Source: Cubamyces lactineus (lineage: Eukaryota > Basidiomycota > Agaricomycetes > Polyporales > Polyporaceae). From it: a stretch of 64,000 nt of DNA. The DNA is taken from positions 682,001 through 746,000 of the forward strand of contig JACDTU010000009.1 of NCBI GenBank assembly GCA_022376465.1, given 5' to 3'. Made by a program: the position numbers and the translations under genes. The notes below the pieces were generated by a model. That model was not told where the DNA came from. It ran no database searches and saw only the letters and a list, made by a program, of their open reading frames with translations. Below are positions 1 to 8,656 of this stretch, one piece after another (the stretch's first letter is position 1; each line of letters starts with the position of its first letter).

Positions 1-182
1 AGCGGTGGATTGACGCCCGTCGAGACGGAACCTGTTGTTTAGGCCTGCAACGAGCCGCTGGTAGTCGAACCGGCGACGGCCAATTACCGTGTATATCTTG
101 TTTTACACTCGCCGTAACGATGCACAAAAATACGACCAATACCCACACACGTCTCCCTCCCAGGGTGCGAGACTATGTCTAC

Positions 183-388
183 CTATTCCACGGCCTTGCG
201 CAGTGGCACCTCACGAAAGACGGTTTGGTTGGAATCCGCTGCGGAGACGCCGAACAATCGTTCGGTCAAGTAGCGGAAGCCGCCGAGGCGCATCGCGGTG
301 CCGGGCCTTGCCGAGATGCCGCAAGCGGTAAGTTGGATCACTTCTCGCGCTCACCTCGATGCTACGTAGCGCCTCGAGTGCATTGACC
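183..388 (-). pseudogene. 3' end of an unidentified gene, cut by the left transposon
   Basis: On the minus strand an exon fragment reading VNALEALRSIE ends at a GTGAGC donor near 350. A CTTAC branch-like site and a CAAG acceptor give an intron of about 48 nt. The next exon reads RLGGFRYLTERLFGV, then ends in EVPLRKAVE and a TAG at 183-185. The transposon begins at 389, so the upstream part has been separated. Across the insertion, at 16,822 onward, the same frame continues only a few codons to a TTGTAG acceptor-like site; further upstream exons were not found. Product not recognised. Composition and the splice sites suggest a real gene end, but the model is weak. Confidence 0.4.
381..388. repeat. 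Target-site duplication, left transposon, outer copy
   Basis: CATTGACC directly precedes the element and recurs at 16,822-16,829 directly after it. A preceding G at 380 also matches base 16,821, so the duplication may be 9 bp. Confidence 0.9.
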
Positions 389-401
389 TTGTCTCCCCTA
401 G

Positions 402-435
402 GCAGACGATGAATGTGTACCACATACACGTCTGC
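402..435. other. Subterminal hairpin of transposon end (left copy)
   Basis: GCAGACG at 402-408 and CGTCTGC at 429-435 are inverted repeats around a near-palindromic core (TGTGTACCACATACA). It lies 13 bp inside the terminus. GTCTGCTT in its right arm also matches the opposite transposon end read inward. This is a possible transposase binding site. Confidence 0.5.
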
Positions 436-576
436 TTTCAAACGCGCTCACCTTACTGGAGGGTCCCACATCAGAGATGCCGAGTGATCCGATGCTACCA
501 TAAACAGCGACTGCCCGATTGAGAGGTACCCTATATGGCAACCTCTAAATAGGGTTTAGCGTAGTCTTTATTTCTC

Positions 577-602
577 CGCGCACTTTACCCCCCCCTTGGC
601 AC
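577..602 (+). promoter_or_regulatory. 26-bp C8 promoter motif upstream of helicase (left copy)
   Basis: The core TTTACCCCCCCCTTGGCAC is preceded by CGCGCAC and lies about 105 bp upstream of the helicase ATG. The same motif with one mismatch lies 62 bp upstream of the DUF6589 ATG (15,757-15,782), in the same orientation relative to its gene. Confidence 0.55.
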
Positions 603-706
603 TTCGGTAGATGCCGCTTCACGTGCTGATCTCAATGCGTCAACATGGCATAACAACGCGTCTCGATGGCGCTCGTATTGTGTGAGTCTTGCAGAGGCCG
701 ATCGTC

Positions 707-3049
707 ATGGCCTCATCTGTCAATGCCACCCCGCGAGCACGCCCACCGTTCGTGTTCAGCACAGCGGAAGGAAGAATTCTAGTGCGACGTGTTCTACAAA
801 AGAAACTCCCGTATACTCCGCATGACTATCAACTCGAGGGCGTCTGCAAACTCCTCGACGGCATGGACCTTGTCGCCGTCTTACCCACAGGAGCAGGCAA
901 AACAGGCTTTTATATGATGTATATGCTCCTCTTGCTCGAGCTTTCGCAAAACCCAACTCTCTGTGATCCCCCATACGTTCCATTGACCAGAGACCCGTGT
1001 CTTATCATGGTATATCCTACCAATGGGTTAGAAGAGGAACAGGTGAGTAATAGTGCGGCCTTTGTGACGAGCCGTCCAACTGACAACCCCTACGTAGGCG
1101 AAAACCTTCGAGAGCGCTGGGATCAAGTCCCTCGTTATCAATCGCGAGACGCTCGCGACCGCGCGGGGCAAGAAGACCAGTCTATGGGTCATTGCGCGCA
1201 CAGACATATCAATACTGCTGCTCTCGCCTGAGCAGCTTGCTTCTCCCAGGTTTGAGTCTCTCCTGCGACACCCTGCCTTCTACTCTAGGATATGCGGCCT
1301 GGGCCTCGACGAGCTACATCTACTAGACTCTTGGGGCCTTGGCTTTCGTCAGTCATACCGGCAAATGGGATATGTGCATGCGCGTCTGCCTGCCTGGGCG
1401 CGTTTTCTTGGTGGCACTGCGACCATGCTCGTTGGGGACCCCCAGGACAGAGTCTTCAACATGCTTGGTCTACGGCAGGGTAGCTTCTACCTTTTGCGGC
1501 ACTCGAACATCCGGTGGAACGTGAGGACGATATTCCGCACGTTGACACGTGGGTTAGGTGGTTGGACATTTCCCGACCTCGCATGGATCATACAGAGTAA
1601 TCGCAAGACAATCATCCACTGTCGCACAATTACTCTGAGCTTCCGTGTTACGGTCTATCTACGACAACTCCTCGGCGCTTCCACCGGTATTGCTCAGTCC
1701 CAAAAGCGCGTCCGGATGTATAATGCACTCAACTGGCCTTCATACAATGCAGAGACACGGCGGCTCATTCAGCACGATCCCGACGCCCAGATTGTTGTTG
1801 CGACGGCAGCCCTGATGGTCGGGATTGACCTCCCCAACATTGCAGATGTCATCATCCTCGGCGCACTCCAGACTGCGGATGAGCACATCCAATGGGAAGG
1901 TCGGGCGGGACGAGATCCGCGCCATATTCAAGACGCCCGATGCATCACGTATACATCAAAGAAGACTCAGCTGGCCGCACGCGCACTCTGCGAGGGCGCT
2001 ACGCCCACCGGCCATGCGGCAAAGAAGACTACCGCAATGGGCAAGAAGGCCACCTCTGCTCCGATGGATGTCAGCATGGTGCGCTTGCTGCTGGCAGACT
2101 GCGCAACAGATGAACAGAACCAGCTCTACAGGAACCCTGCTTCCAACCCCCTCTGCTCGTGTCCCCGCTGCGCGGTTCCCTCCCCTACACATAGTACAGA
2201 CGGAGGCTCTCATACTACGCCCATCTGCCAGTGCAGCGGCTGCATTACAGACGACTTGCCGCCAACTCCTCTCTACAACAAGCCCATGCTGATGAACCCG
2301 GTCCCACGGAGCAAACGCCTGACCAAGGCGATGCGTCTCGCTGGCACTCAGCGTCTCGAGAAGGTGAGGATGAGTATCTACAGGGCAGCGAAGACTCCGA
2401 CCGCACGTTCCATCACCCCCAACATCTATCTTCCCGACTCCTCAATCAAGCAGATTCTCGACCGCTTTGCGCTCCTCGACACATGTGATGCCGTGCGCGA
2501 CTTGGTCGGTGACAATACCTATCTCCTTCCCCACCTTGATCTCCTCTGGTCTGCCATGCAAGAGCTTGTCGTCCAGTTCGAGGACATTTGAAGAGCAAGT
2601 CTCAGACCATCCAACTCGGAAGTGGCGCTCGGTGAGGTGGATGGTGCGCCCGTTCGGCCGCTCGCTTTCGAGGAGTGTTGCTCGGAGTTCCAGGTACACG
2701 GCGAGCTCACGCCTTGTACACCGCATGATCTGACTTCGCAGCTGTGAGTGTCATCTTGGGTATCCGTACTGGTGATACTTACAATGATCGGTTTGACAGG
2801 ACGTCTTGGGAAGACTCACACATCGGTTGGATCCCCCGACTTGATGGAGCACTTGACGGCGCATGGGAAGCAGTCCAACGACCGGGAGGAGATTCACGGA
2901 AGCGGTCAAGCACGGTGACTGCTTTGAAGTCCGAGCCTCGTCCAACAAGGCGACGACTCATGGACAATTCAAAGGTCAGTCACTTGTTGTTCACGCGCGA
3001 GTTATATACTGATGTTTCTCTCCTTAGAATAAGGAGAACATTGACCCGG
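707..3049 (+). pseudogene. RecQ-like DEAD/DELH helicase, left copy, broken by retrotransposon
   Basis: Exons are 707-1042, 1098-2743, 2800-2974 and 3028-3049, with GT-AG introns of 53-56 nt. The frame holds through every junction. Helicase motifs are in order: Q-like YQLE (residues 41-44), Walker A TGAGKT (61-66), DELH (183-186), GGTAT (217-221), GIDLPN (about 354-359) and QWEGRAGRD (377-385). A CxCxxC pair follows (465-470 and 489-494), a likely zinc site. A TGA at 2589-2591 (codon 610) interrupts the frame, which then continues open to the end. The last exon is split after NKENIDP by the LTR element at 3,050, so this copy lacks its native last three codons. The ATG at 707 was chosen because the frame further upstream offers only a TTG. 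Likely an accessory mobility protein of the transposon. Confidence 0.8.
3045..3049. repeat. Target-site duplication of the LTR retrotransposon, left
   Basis: CCCGG precedes the LTR and is repeated at 11,970-11,974. The empty site, with a single CCCGG, is preserved in the right transposon copy near 24,386. Confidence 0.95.
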
Positions 3050-3599
3050 TGTTACGCTTTCGAGCGTGACTCTTAAACTATCAAGCCTTAAGACGTCAAT
3101 GAATAGAGAGCTTGTATCTATTCAGCTACTAGCCCTAGCTTGTCGAAGATAAGCGCGTAGTAGTATTTGCAGTTGAAAGCGAGTTAACGAGCAACCAAAG
3201 TCGTATTTCGCGAAGAGACTGAAAGCTGAGGGTCGCTCTATGGCGTCGCCTCTTATATACATGTATACCAGCCTGTAGACGGAACGTTCTAGCGTATACA
3301 AGGACTTTCTGGTGCGTAGTAGTCAGCGCTAGTCGAACCTAGTAACACTGTGGCAGTGCTGCTGTGTACTGTGCAGAAGCGCTGTGCACTGCGCGGAAGC
3401 GACTGTGCACTGTGCAGAAGTAACTGTGCATGGAAAGTCCTAGAGCATCCTAGATAATACGAGACTGTTCCATAGAATCCGCCATATACAATCGTAGCTG
3501 GAGTCCCAGAGCCTACCATACTTGTATCGTACAGAGTAAGTACTAGAAACCGTTACCAGTTCGTCGAGACGTCGCAATACCTATTGTACATTCGTAACA
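3050..3599 (-). repeat. 3' LTR of the retrotransposon
   Basis: 550 bp, identical by reading to 11,420-11,969. It contains the same TATA box (3252-3259), self-primer copy (3216-3227) and short tandem repeats (3361-3431). Confidence 0.96.
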
Positions 3600-3613
3600 T
3601 CAGCTCCCCCTCC
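3600..3613 (-). other. Polypurine tract (plus-strand primer)
   Basis: On the minus strand GGAGGGGGAGCTGA abuts the 3' LTR, the expected position for the plus-strand DNA primer. Confidence 0.85.
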
Positions 3614-3633
3614 GCTGAAGGTCGTCCTCGACC

Positions 3634-4929
3634 TTAGAGGTGAACGATAGCATTGTTTCTCTCGACGACCTCAGGACGGAAGACATCCAGGGAGATCTGG
3701 ACGAGCTCCGCATCGCTACCTACTGCTCGAATGCAGTCCCATTGAGCAGTCTCTGCTGCCGACATGCCTAAAGCCTCGCGATAAGTAGTCGCGATGCGTT
3801 CAGCGTCGACCTTGAAGGCGGGGTAATTTCCACGCCGGGCGATGACATCGTCGATGAGTAGGGAGGCGGCTTGGGTGGTCCTGACTGAAGCTTCCGGCCA
3901 TCGGAGATGGTATGCGACCATGATCCGAACGTCAGAGATGCCGAAGGAACTGTTGGGGACCATGAAAATGTCGCCTCGAGAGTTGATGTATCCGAACCGA
4001 TCTTCTCCGGTTCCACGAAAGAAACCGCATCGTCCATGGGGTTCCTCGACGTGCTTGGTGATCGTAGTCGGGGGAGGAGGAGGCGGGGAAGGGGCCCTTA
4101 CTGCGACTTTCAGGGCTTCGTGGAACTCCTCTTCCGAGAGCTCGTCGATCGTGCTAAGCTCTAGTTGTTCGAGCTCAGGGAGTAAATCGAAAGACTCGAC
4201 TTCCGAATAGGAGGAGTCAGAACTTGAGGAGGATAGGGTCGGGGTCGACCCCTCAACTGAAGTCGGACCCCATTTGATGGCTTCCTCCTCAGGATCAGGA
4301 GTGGAAACCTTCCAAGGGTCAGTCGAGGGAATGGACCATCCACCATCCGAGCGTACCTCGTCCTCGTCTTCTTCCTCATCCGAAGAATCGACCTCGATAG
4401 CTTGCGGGTAGTCATCGAGGCGTTGCGGCCAAAAGACATGCCCCCAACTATGCGTACCGTGTTGGTTACGCAGGGGCATCAGGTCCGAGAGTGCTCCCGC
4501 GACCTGAGGGTTAGCGAGCATAGAAATTACTTTCTCTGCCGCTTGAACCACTGCCTGATAGGCCTCGCTCGCAACTTGAACTACCTTCTTCTTCTCGGAC
4601 TTGGGCGCCGACGTTCTCTGGTTGTGTTTGATGAGAACAGAGTAAGAGGGGGCGGCCCTGGCGAGAGCGCGGTAGACGTCGATGAGGTCCTTGACCTCAG
4701 GAAGATGGGCAATACGGGCCTCGACATGGCTGTAGAGGTCGGGGTGCACGATGACCCAGCCGACACGATCGGCGAGGGTGCCCTCGTCGTTGCACGAGAC
4801 GGTGTGTCGGGGAAGATGGTTGTAGAAAACAGTGCGCCGTGCCCTAATGAAGTTGGGGGGACGGGGAATGTTGCGACGAGTCGCCTCAGAGAAACGACGA
4901 CCAGTAAGACGAGTGTTGGTGTAGACCAT
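3634..4929 (-). CDS. Third ORF of the LTR retrotransposon, unknown protein (431 aa)
   Basis: It has a proper ATG and starts 67 bp after the pol stop. No family recognised. The N-terminal third is basic and mixed. The middle is acidic and Ser-rich (SSDEEEDEDE and several Ser runs), followed by a Pro run near residues 290-297. A compact-looking C-terminal part follows (GRCGFFRGTGEDRFGYINSR, then a helical stretch). I see no signal peptide or membrane segment, so an envelope role is not supported. Its position after integrase would need a spliced or subgenomic message, or reinitiation. It could be a captured host gene or an element-specific regulator. The frame is intact over 1.3 kb inside a young element. 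Confidence 0.75.
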   Translation of the reverse strand: MVYTNTRLTGRRFSEATRRNIPRPPNFIRARRTVFYNHLPRHTVSCNDEGTLADRVGWVIVHPDLYSHVEARIAHLPEVKDLIDVYRALARAAPSYSVLIKHNQRTSAPKSEKKKVVQVASEAYQAVVQAAEKVISMLANPQVAGALSDLMPLRNQHGTHSWGHVFWPQRLDDYPQAIEVDSSDEEEDEDEVRSDGGWSIPSTDPWKVSTPDPEEEAIKWGPTSVEGSTPTLSSSSSDSSYSEVESFDLLPELEQLELSTIDELSEEEFHEALKVAVRAPSPPPPPPTTITKHVEEPHGRCGFFRGTGEDRFGYINSRGDIFMVPNSSFGISDVRIMVAYHLRWPEASVRTTQAASLLIDDVIARRGNYPAFKVDAERIATTYREALGMSAAETAQWDCIRAVGSDAELVQISLDVFRPEVVERNNAIVHL

Positions 4930-4996
4930 AGTGAATAGAGGAGAAATTTGTTCAGAAAATTCGAAGAGATATTGGGTGAGGAGTGGGTTGAGTCCT

Positions 4997-7900
4997 TCAC
5001 GACAACTTGTGCCTCTTCTTATAGTTGCGCAAGATCGACTGCGCGTTCTTGAGATGTCTTTCTGGTTCCCAAGAATTTTCCGATGCGGGCCAGCCCTTCC
5101 AAGCCACTAGATACTGCTTTTGGGTACCTCTAGTGCGGTGGCTCAGAATTGCTTCTACCTCCCATTCCTCTCCTTCAGTTGATTCAGGAGTGGGAATCGG
5201 TGGAGGTCGGACATAGTCTGGTCCGTGCTCCTTAGTTGTGTGGTACGGGGTAAGTAGCGCTACGTGGAAGACGGGGTGTATCTTCCATTTCTCCGGAAGC
5301 TTTAACTTAAATGTAACCGGTCCCAAGACCTTGACGATGGTGAACGGTCCCACTCGTTTTGGAATCAACTTCCTGGAGACATATGGAAGCCTGAGGTTCT
5401 TTGTATCGAGAAGAACCTTGTCTCCGAGCTTCAGCGGAACTTGCGCAGCGGGGAGCCTTCTTGACATAGCTGCGGCGGCCTGCGCATGCGCCGCTATTGT
5501 ATTCTCCCTGGCTTCCTGAAGACTTTGAAGCCTCTGCTCCGTACTTGGATGCTTTGGGGTGGTTCGGACTGTCCCAACGGCCTCTGGCTGAAACCCGTAG
5601 AGTAGCTCAAACGGGGATTTTCCCGTGACAGAGTGTGTCCGCTGATTGTGCGCGAATTCGAATTGAGGCAGCAGTTTGGCCCAGTTCTCCGGATTGTTAG
5701 CACAGTAGAGCCGAAGTGCTAAGTCGAGTTCTTGATTTACTCGCTCCGTTTCCCCATCTGTCTGAGGATGGTAGGCCGTGCTGAGTGCCGTTTCAATTCC
5801 GAGGCTATTGTGTAGTTCTTTGAATGCCTTGGATATGAATTGCGGCCCCCGATCCGAGATGACCTTCGCAGGTAGTCCGAATCTGCGATACACATCCCTT
5901 TGCAGAATATCCATGGCTCCTTCTGCCGTAATATTCTTGGTGCAAGGGGAAAATACCGCTGCTTTGGATACATCATGGTCGACTACCACTTGGACGGCAT
6001 TAAAACCATCCGATTCTGGTAGATCGGTGATATAATCCATGGTAATTGTCCGGAAAGGCCTAGTATCCCCACTGTGTTGAATGGGAATTAAGCCTGGTTT
6101 AATGGGATGCGTATTGACCTTGCTTGTTTGGCAAGCGGCGCAACCTTTGACATATTGCGCGATGAATTTCCGCATGCCTGGCCACATATATTCCCGTTTA
6201 ACCAGATCATAGGTTTTCTGGACTCCTGGGTGTCCCATAATCGGTGCGTCGTGATGCATCTTGACTATATCACGATACAATTGATTATCTGGTGGAACGT
6301 ATACTCTGTTCTTGTACAGGAGTATTCCGTCGTCGTCGGACCAATCTTCTGGTTTGCCGAACTCTGGGCGTTTGGTAGCCTTTCCTTTTAGAGTAATGTA
6401 CTCTACTACCGAGTTGTCCCGTAGCTTGCTATCACGGATGCGCTCTTGTAGCTCAACGTTGACAGCTTTGGCAAAAAGTTCTGGCCCTAGTAATACGACG
6501 TCCTTGTTGTCATTTTCCCCCCCGTCATGCCCTGATCTCCGAGAAAGGGCGTCTGCTTGAGTGAGGGATTTTCCGGGCTGGTGCTTGATTACGATGTTGA
6601 ACTCCGAGAGGAATAAATGCCATCGCGCCTGTCTGCGATTTAACTTCTGCGCCGTACGGAAGTAGGTCAGATTTTTGTGATCTGATAGGATTTCTGTAGG
6701 GTGTGGGGAACCCTGCAAAAAATGTCGCCATGCTTCGAGAGCTCGAACAATGGCTAACAATTCTCTATCATAAATCTGATAGTTCCGTTCCGCAGGAGTA
6801 AAGGACTTGGACAAATAGGCACAAGGATGCCATAGTCCGTCCTCTCCTTGCTGTCGTAGTACAGCACCTGTTGCGACCTTAGAAGCATCGCACTCAATCT
6901 GAAATGGTTTCTCCGGATCCGGGATTTGTAGGATCGGTTCTTCAGTAAACCGCTTCTTGAGTGTATTGAATGCTTTCTGACAATCAGAGGTCCACAGAAA
7001 AGGCTGGTCCTTCTTGGTTAATTCCGTGAGGGGTCGGACTATCTTTGAATAATCCCGAATGAACCGTCGGTAGAAATTACCGAACCCTAGGAATGCCTGA
7101 ACCTGCTTGACTGTTTTCGGTGGTTCCCACTCGATAATTGCCTTGAGCTTTACTGGATCCATAGCGACTACCCCTGGCCGGATTATTGATCCTAGAAATT
7201 CGACTTCTTGTCTGTCGAATTCGCATTTTTCCGCCTTGAGGAATAGATCACTGTCTTGAAGTCGCTGTAAAGCTCTTCGCGTGCGTTTGTGATGGTCCTC
7301 GACATTGTCTGAGAATATCAGGATGTCGTCCATGTAAATGACCATCCATCCTTCCTGAAGCATGTCCCGGAAGAGATCGTTCATCATGTTCTGGAATGTG
7401 GCCGGTGCGTTGCACAAACCAAAAAACATGACTGTCGGTTCGAACAATCCGCTGGGTGTTATAAACGCAGCTTTCCACTCATCACCCTCTTTGATGCGAA
7501 CATTATTGTACCCTGCTCGCACGTCGAGCTTGGTGAATATTGTGGCCCCTTTCAGCCGGTCAATGATGTCGCTGATGAGCGGCAAGGGATATGCGTTTTT
7601 GATAGTCCCCTCGTTAAGAGCCCTGTAGTCTTGAACAGGTCGAAGACTCCCATCCTTCTTGGTGACAAAGAAAAATGGCGAGGCTAGTGGAGACTTGGAT
7701 TTTCGAATGTAGCCCTTCTCGAGGTTCTCCGCAATGAATTTGTCGAGTTCTATACGTTCCGTATAGGTCAGAGGGTAGATTTTCCTCCAAGACCCCTTGG
7801 TATGATGGTCGAAGTCCTTCTTGAATTCGATAGCATGGTCCCATGGTCTCGAGGGCGGAAATCTACTTGCTGCCTTTTTCTCAAAGACCTGTCGATAGTC

Positions 7901-8656
7901 CTTTACAAAATCAGGTAGGATTTCGTCCAAGGTCTTCTCCTTCTGGTCTTTCTTCGCTGCTATAGCGATCTCCGTAGACTTATTAATCTTTCGGATTTTC
8001 TTCTTGCGGTACCATAGCTCAATGGCCCTCGAAGGATTAAATGTAAGCCTTTCGGAGTCTGGGTCTGCGTCGTCCTCGTCCGGTATAGCACGTACGAACG
8101 ATACGACCAGATCTTGATTTAGAGGTTTTAGTGGGAAATTCCACAGCATCCCTTCGGGTGGGTCGTGCTCGCATTGGTATTTATGGATCTGCTGCTGCTT
8201 CTTGATAATATCCGACTTGAAAGTAATGCGTCCACTTTCCCAGTCGATATTAGGATTGTACTTGCGGATCCATGGCATGCCGAATAAGACATCGTCCCGC
8301 CCAATGTCGGCCACATACCAATTTGTTGGGAGCTTCTTCCCGTGTAGATTAAATGTCCCCTCCACCCGATGGGTAATGGTTCCCATGCTATTAACGCTAT
8401 CGTCCGCGTTCCGGAAAGTCAGAGTCTTCGGTAGTCTGACTGTCGGAAGATTGTACTTGTCCACAATCTTTTTATTGACGATCACGGCATCCGCACCAGT
8501 GTCGATGAGCCCCTTGATTTCGACGGCTTTGTCCTGAACCTGCATGTAACCGGGTATCAGCAGAGCACTGCGTCTCCGCTCTGTATTGGTTACAATAGTT
8601 ACATGCAGTTCCTTGGGCAAGTCAGGCGTCGAGTCTGCTTGCCTGCCTAAAAACCC
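4997..8656 (-). CDS. pol: Pol polyprotein: protease, reverse transcriptase, RNase H, integrase, chromodomain
   Basis: The frame is entered by a -1 shift at 8650-8656; no suitable ATG lies at its beginning. About 1,220 codons. Order: aspartic protease with LIDTGADAVIVN; RT with the YMDD core (VIYMDDILIF); RNase H with ECDASKVATGAVL and YDRELLAI; integrase zinc region with H...H and CAACQ; catalytic core with TMDYI, ISDRGPQF and GETERVNQ supplying D, D and E; then a GPF module (KRVGPFTIVK). The C-terminus is a chromodomain (WEVEAILSHR, YLVAWKGW, ENSWEPERHL), which directs integration to particular chromatin in this lineage. No stops or frameshifts are seen, so the enzyme looks functional. It encodes the replication and integration machinery of the element. 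Confidence 0.95.
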   Translation of the reverse strand, partial: GFLGRQADSTPDLPKELHVTIVTNTERRRSALLIPGYMQVQDKAVEIKGLIDTGADAVIVNKKIVDKYNLPTVRLPKTLTFRNADDSVNSMGTITHRVEGTFNLHGKKLPTNWYVADIGRDDVLFGMPWIRKYNPNIDWESGRITFKSDIIKKQQQIHKYQCEHDPPEGMLWNFPLKPLNQDLVVSFVRAIPDEDDADPDSERLTFNPSRAIELWYRKKKIRKINKSTEIAIAAKKDQKEKTLDEILPDFVKDYRQVFEKKAASRFPPSRPWDHAIEFKKDFDHHTKGSWRKIYPLTYTERIELDKFIAENLEKGYIRKSKSPLASPFFFVTKKDGSLRPVQDYRALNEGTIKNAYPLPLISDIIDRLKGATIFTKLDVRAGYNNVRIKEGDEWKAAFITPSGLFEPTVMFFGLCNAPATFQNMMNDLFRDMLQEGWMVIYMDDILIFSDNVEDHHKRTRRALQRLQDSDLFLKAEKCEFDRQEVEFLGSIIRPGVVAMDPVKLKAIIEWEPPKTVKQVQAFLGFGNFYRRFIRDYSKIVRPLTELTKKDQPFLWTSDCQKAFNTLKKRFTEEPILQIPDPEKPFQIECDASKVATGAVLRQQGEDGLWHPCAYLSKSFTPAERNYQIYDRELLAIVRALEAWRHFLQGSPHPTEILSDHKNLTYFRTAQKLNRRQARWHLFLSEFNIVIKHQPGKSLTQADALSRRSGHDGGENDNKDVVLLGPELFAKAVNVELQERIRDSKLRDNSVVEYITLKGKATKRPEFGKPEDWSDDDGILLYKNRVYVPPDNQLYRDIVKMHHDAPIMGHPGVQKTYDLVKREYMWPGMRKFIAQYVKGCAACQTSKVNTHPIKPGLIPIQHSGDTRPFRTITMDYITDLPESDGFNAVQVVVDHDVSKAAVFSPCTKNITAEGAMDILQRDVYRRFGLPAKVISDRGPQFISKAFKELHNSLGIETALSTAYHPQTDGETERVNQELDLALRLYCANNPENWAKLLPQFEFAHNQRTHSVTGKSPFELLYGFQPEAVGTVRTTPKHPSTEQRLQSLQEARENTIAAHAQAAAAMSRRLPAAQVPLKLGDKVLLDTKNLRLPYVSRKLIPKRVGPFTIVKVLGPVTFKLKLPEKWKIHPVFHVALLTPYHTTKEHGPDYVRPPPIPTPESTEGEEWEVEAILSHRTRGTQKQYLVAWKGWPASENSWEPERHLKNAQSILRNYKKRHKLS

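Noticed and set aside
3634..4929. Retroviral envelope gene
   Set aside because: No signal peptide, transmembrane segment or cleavage-site pattern is visible.
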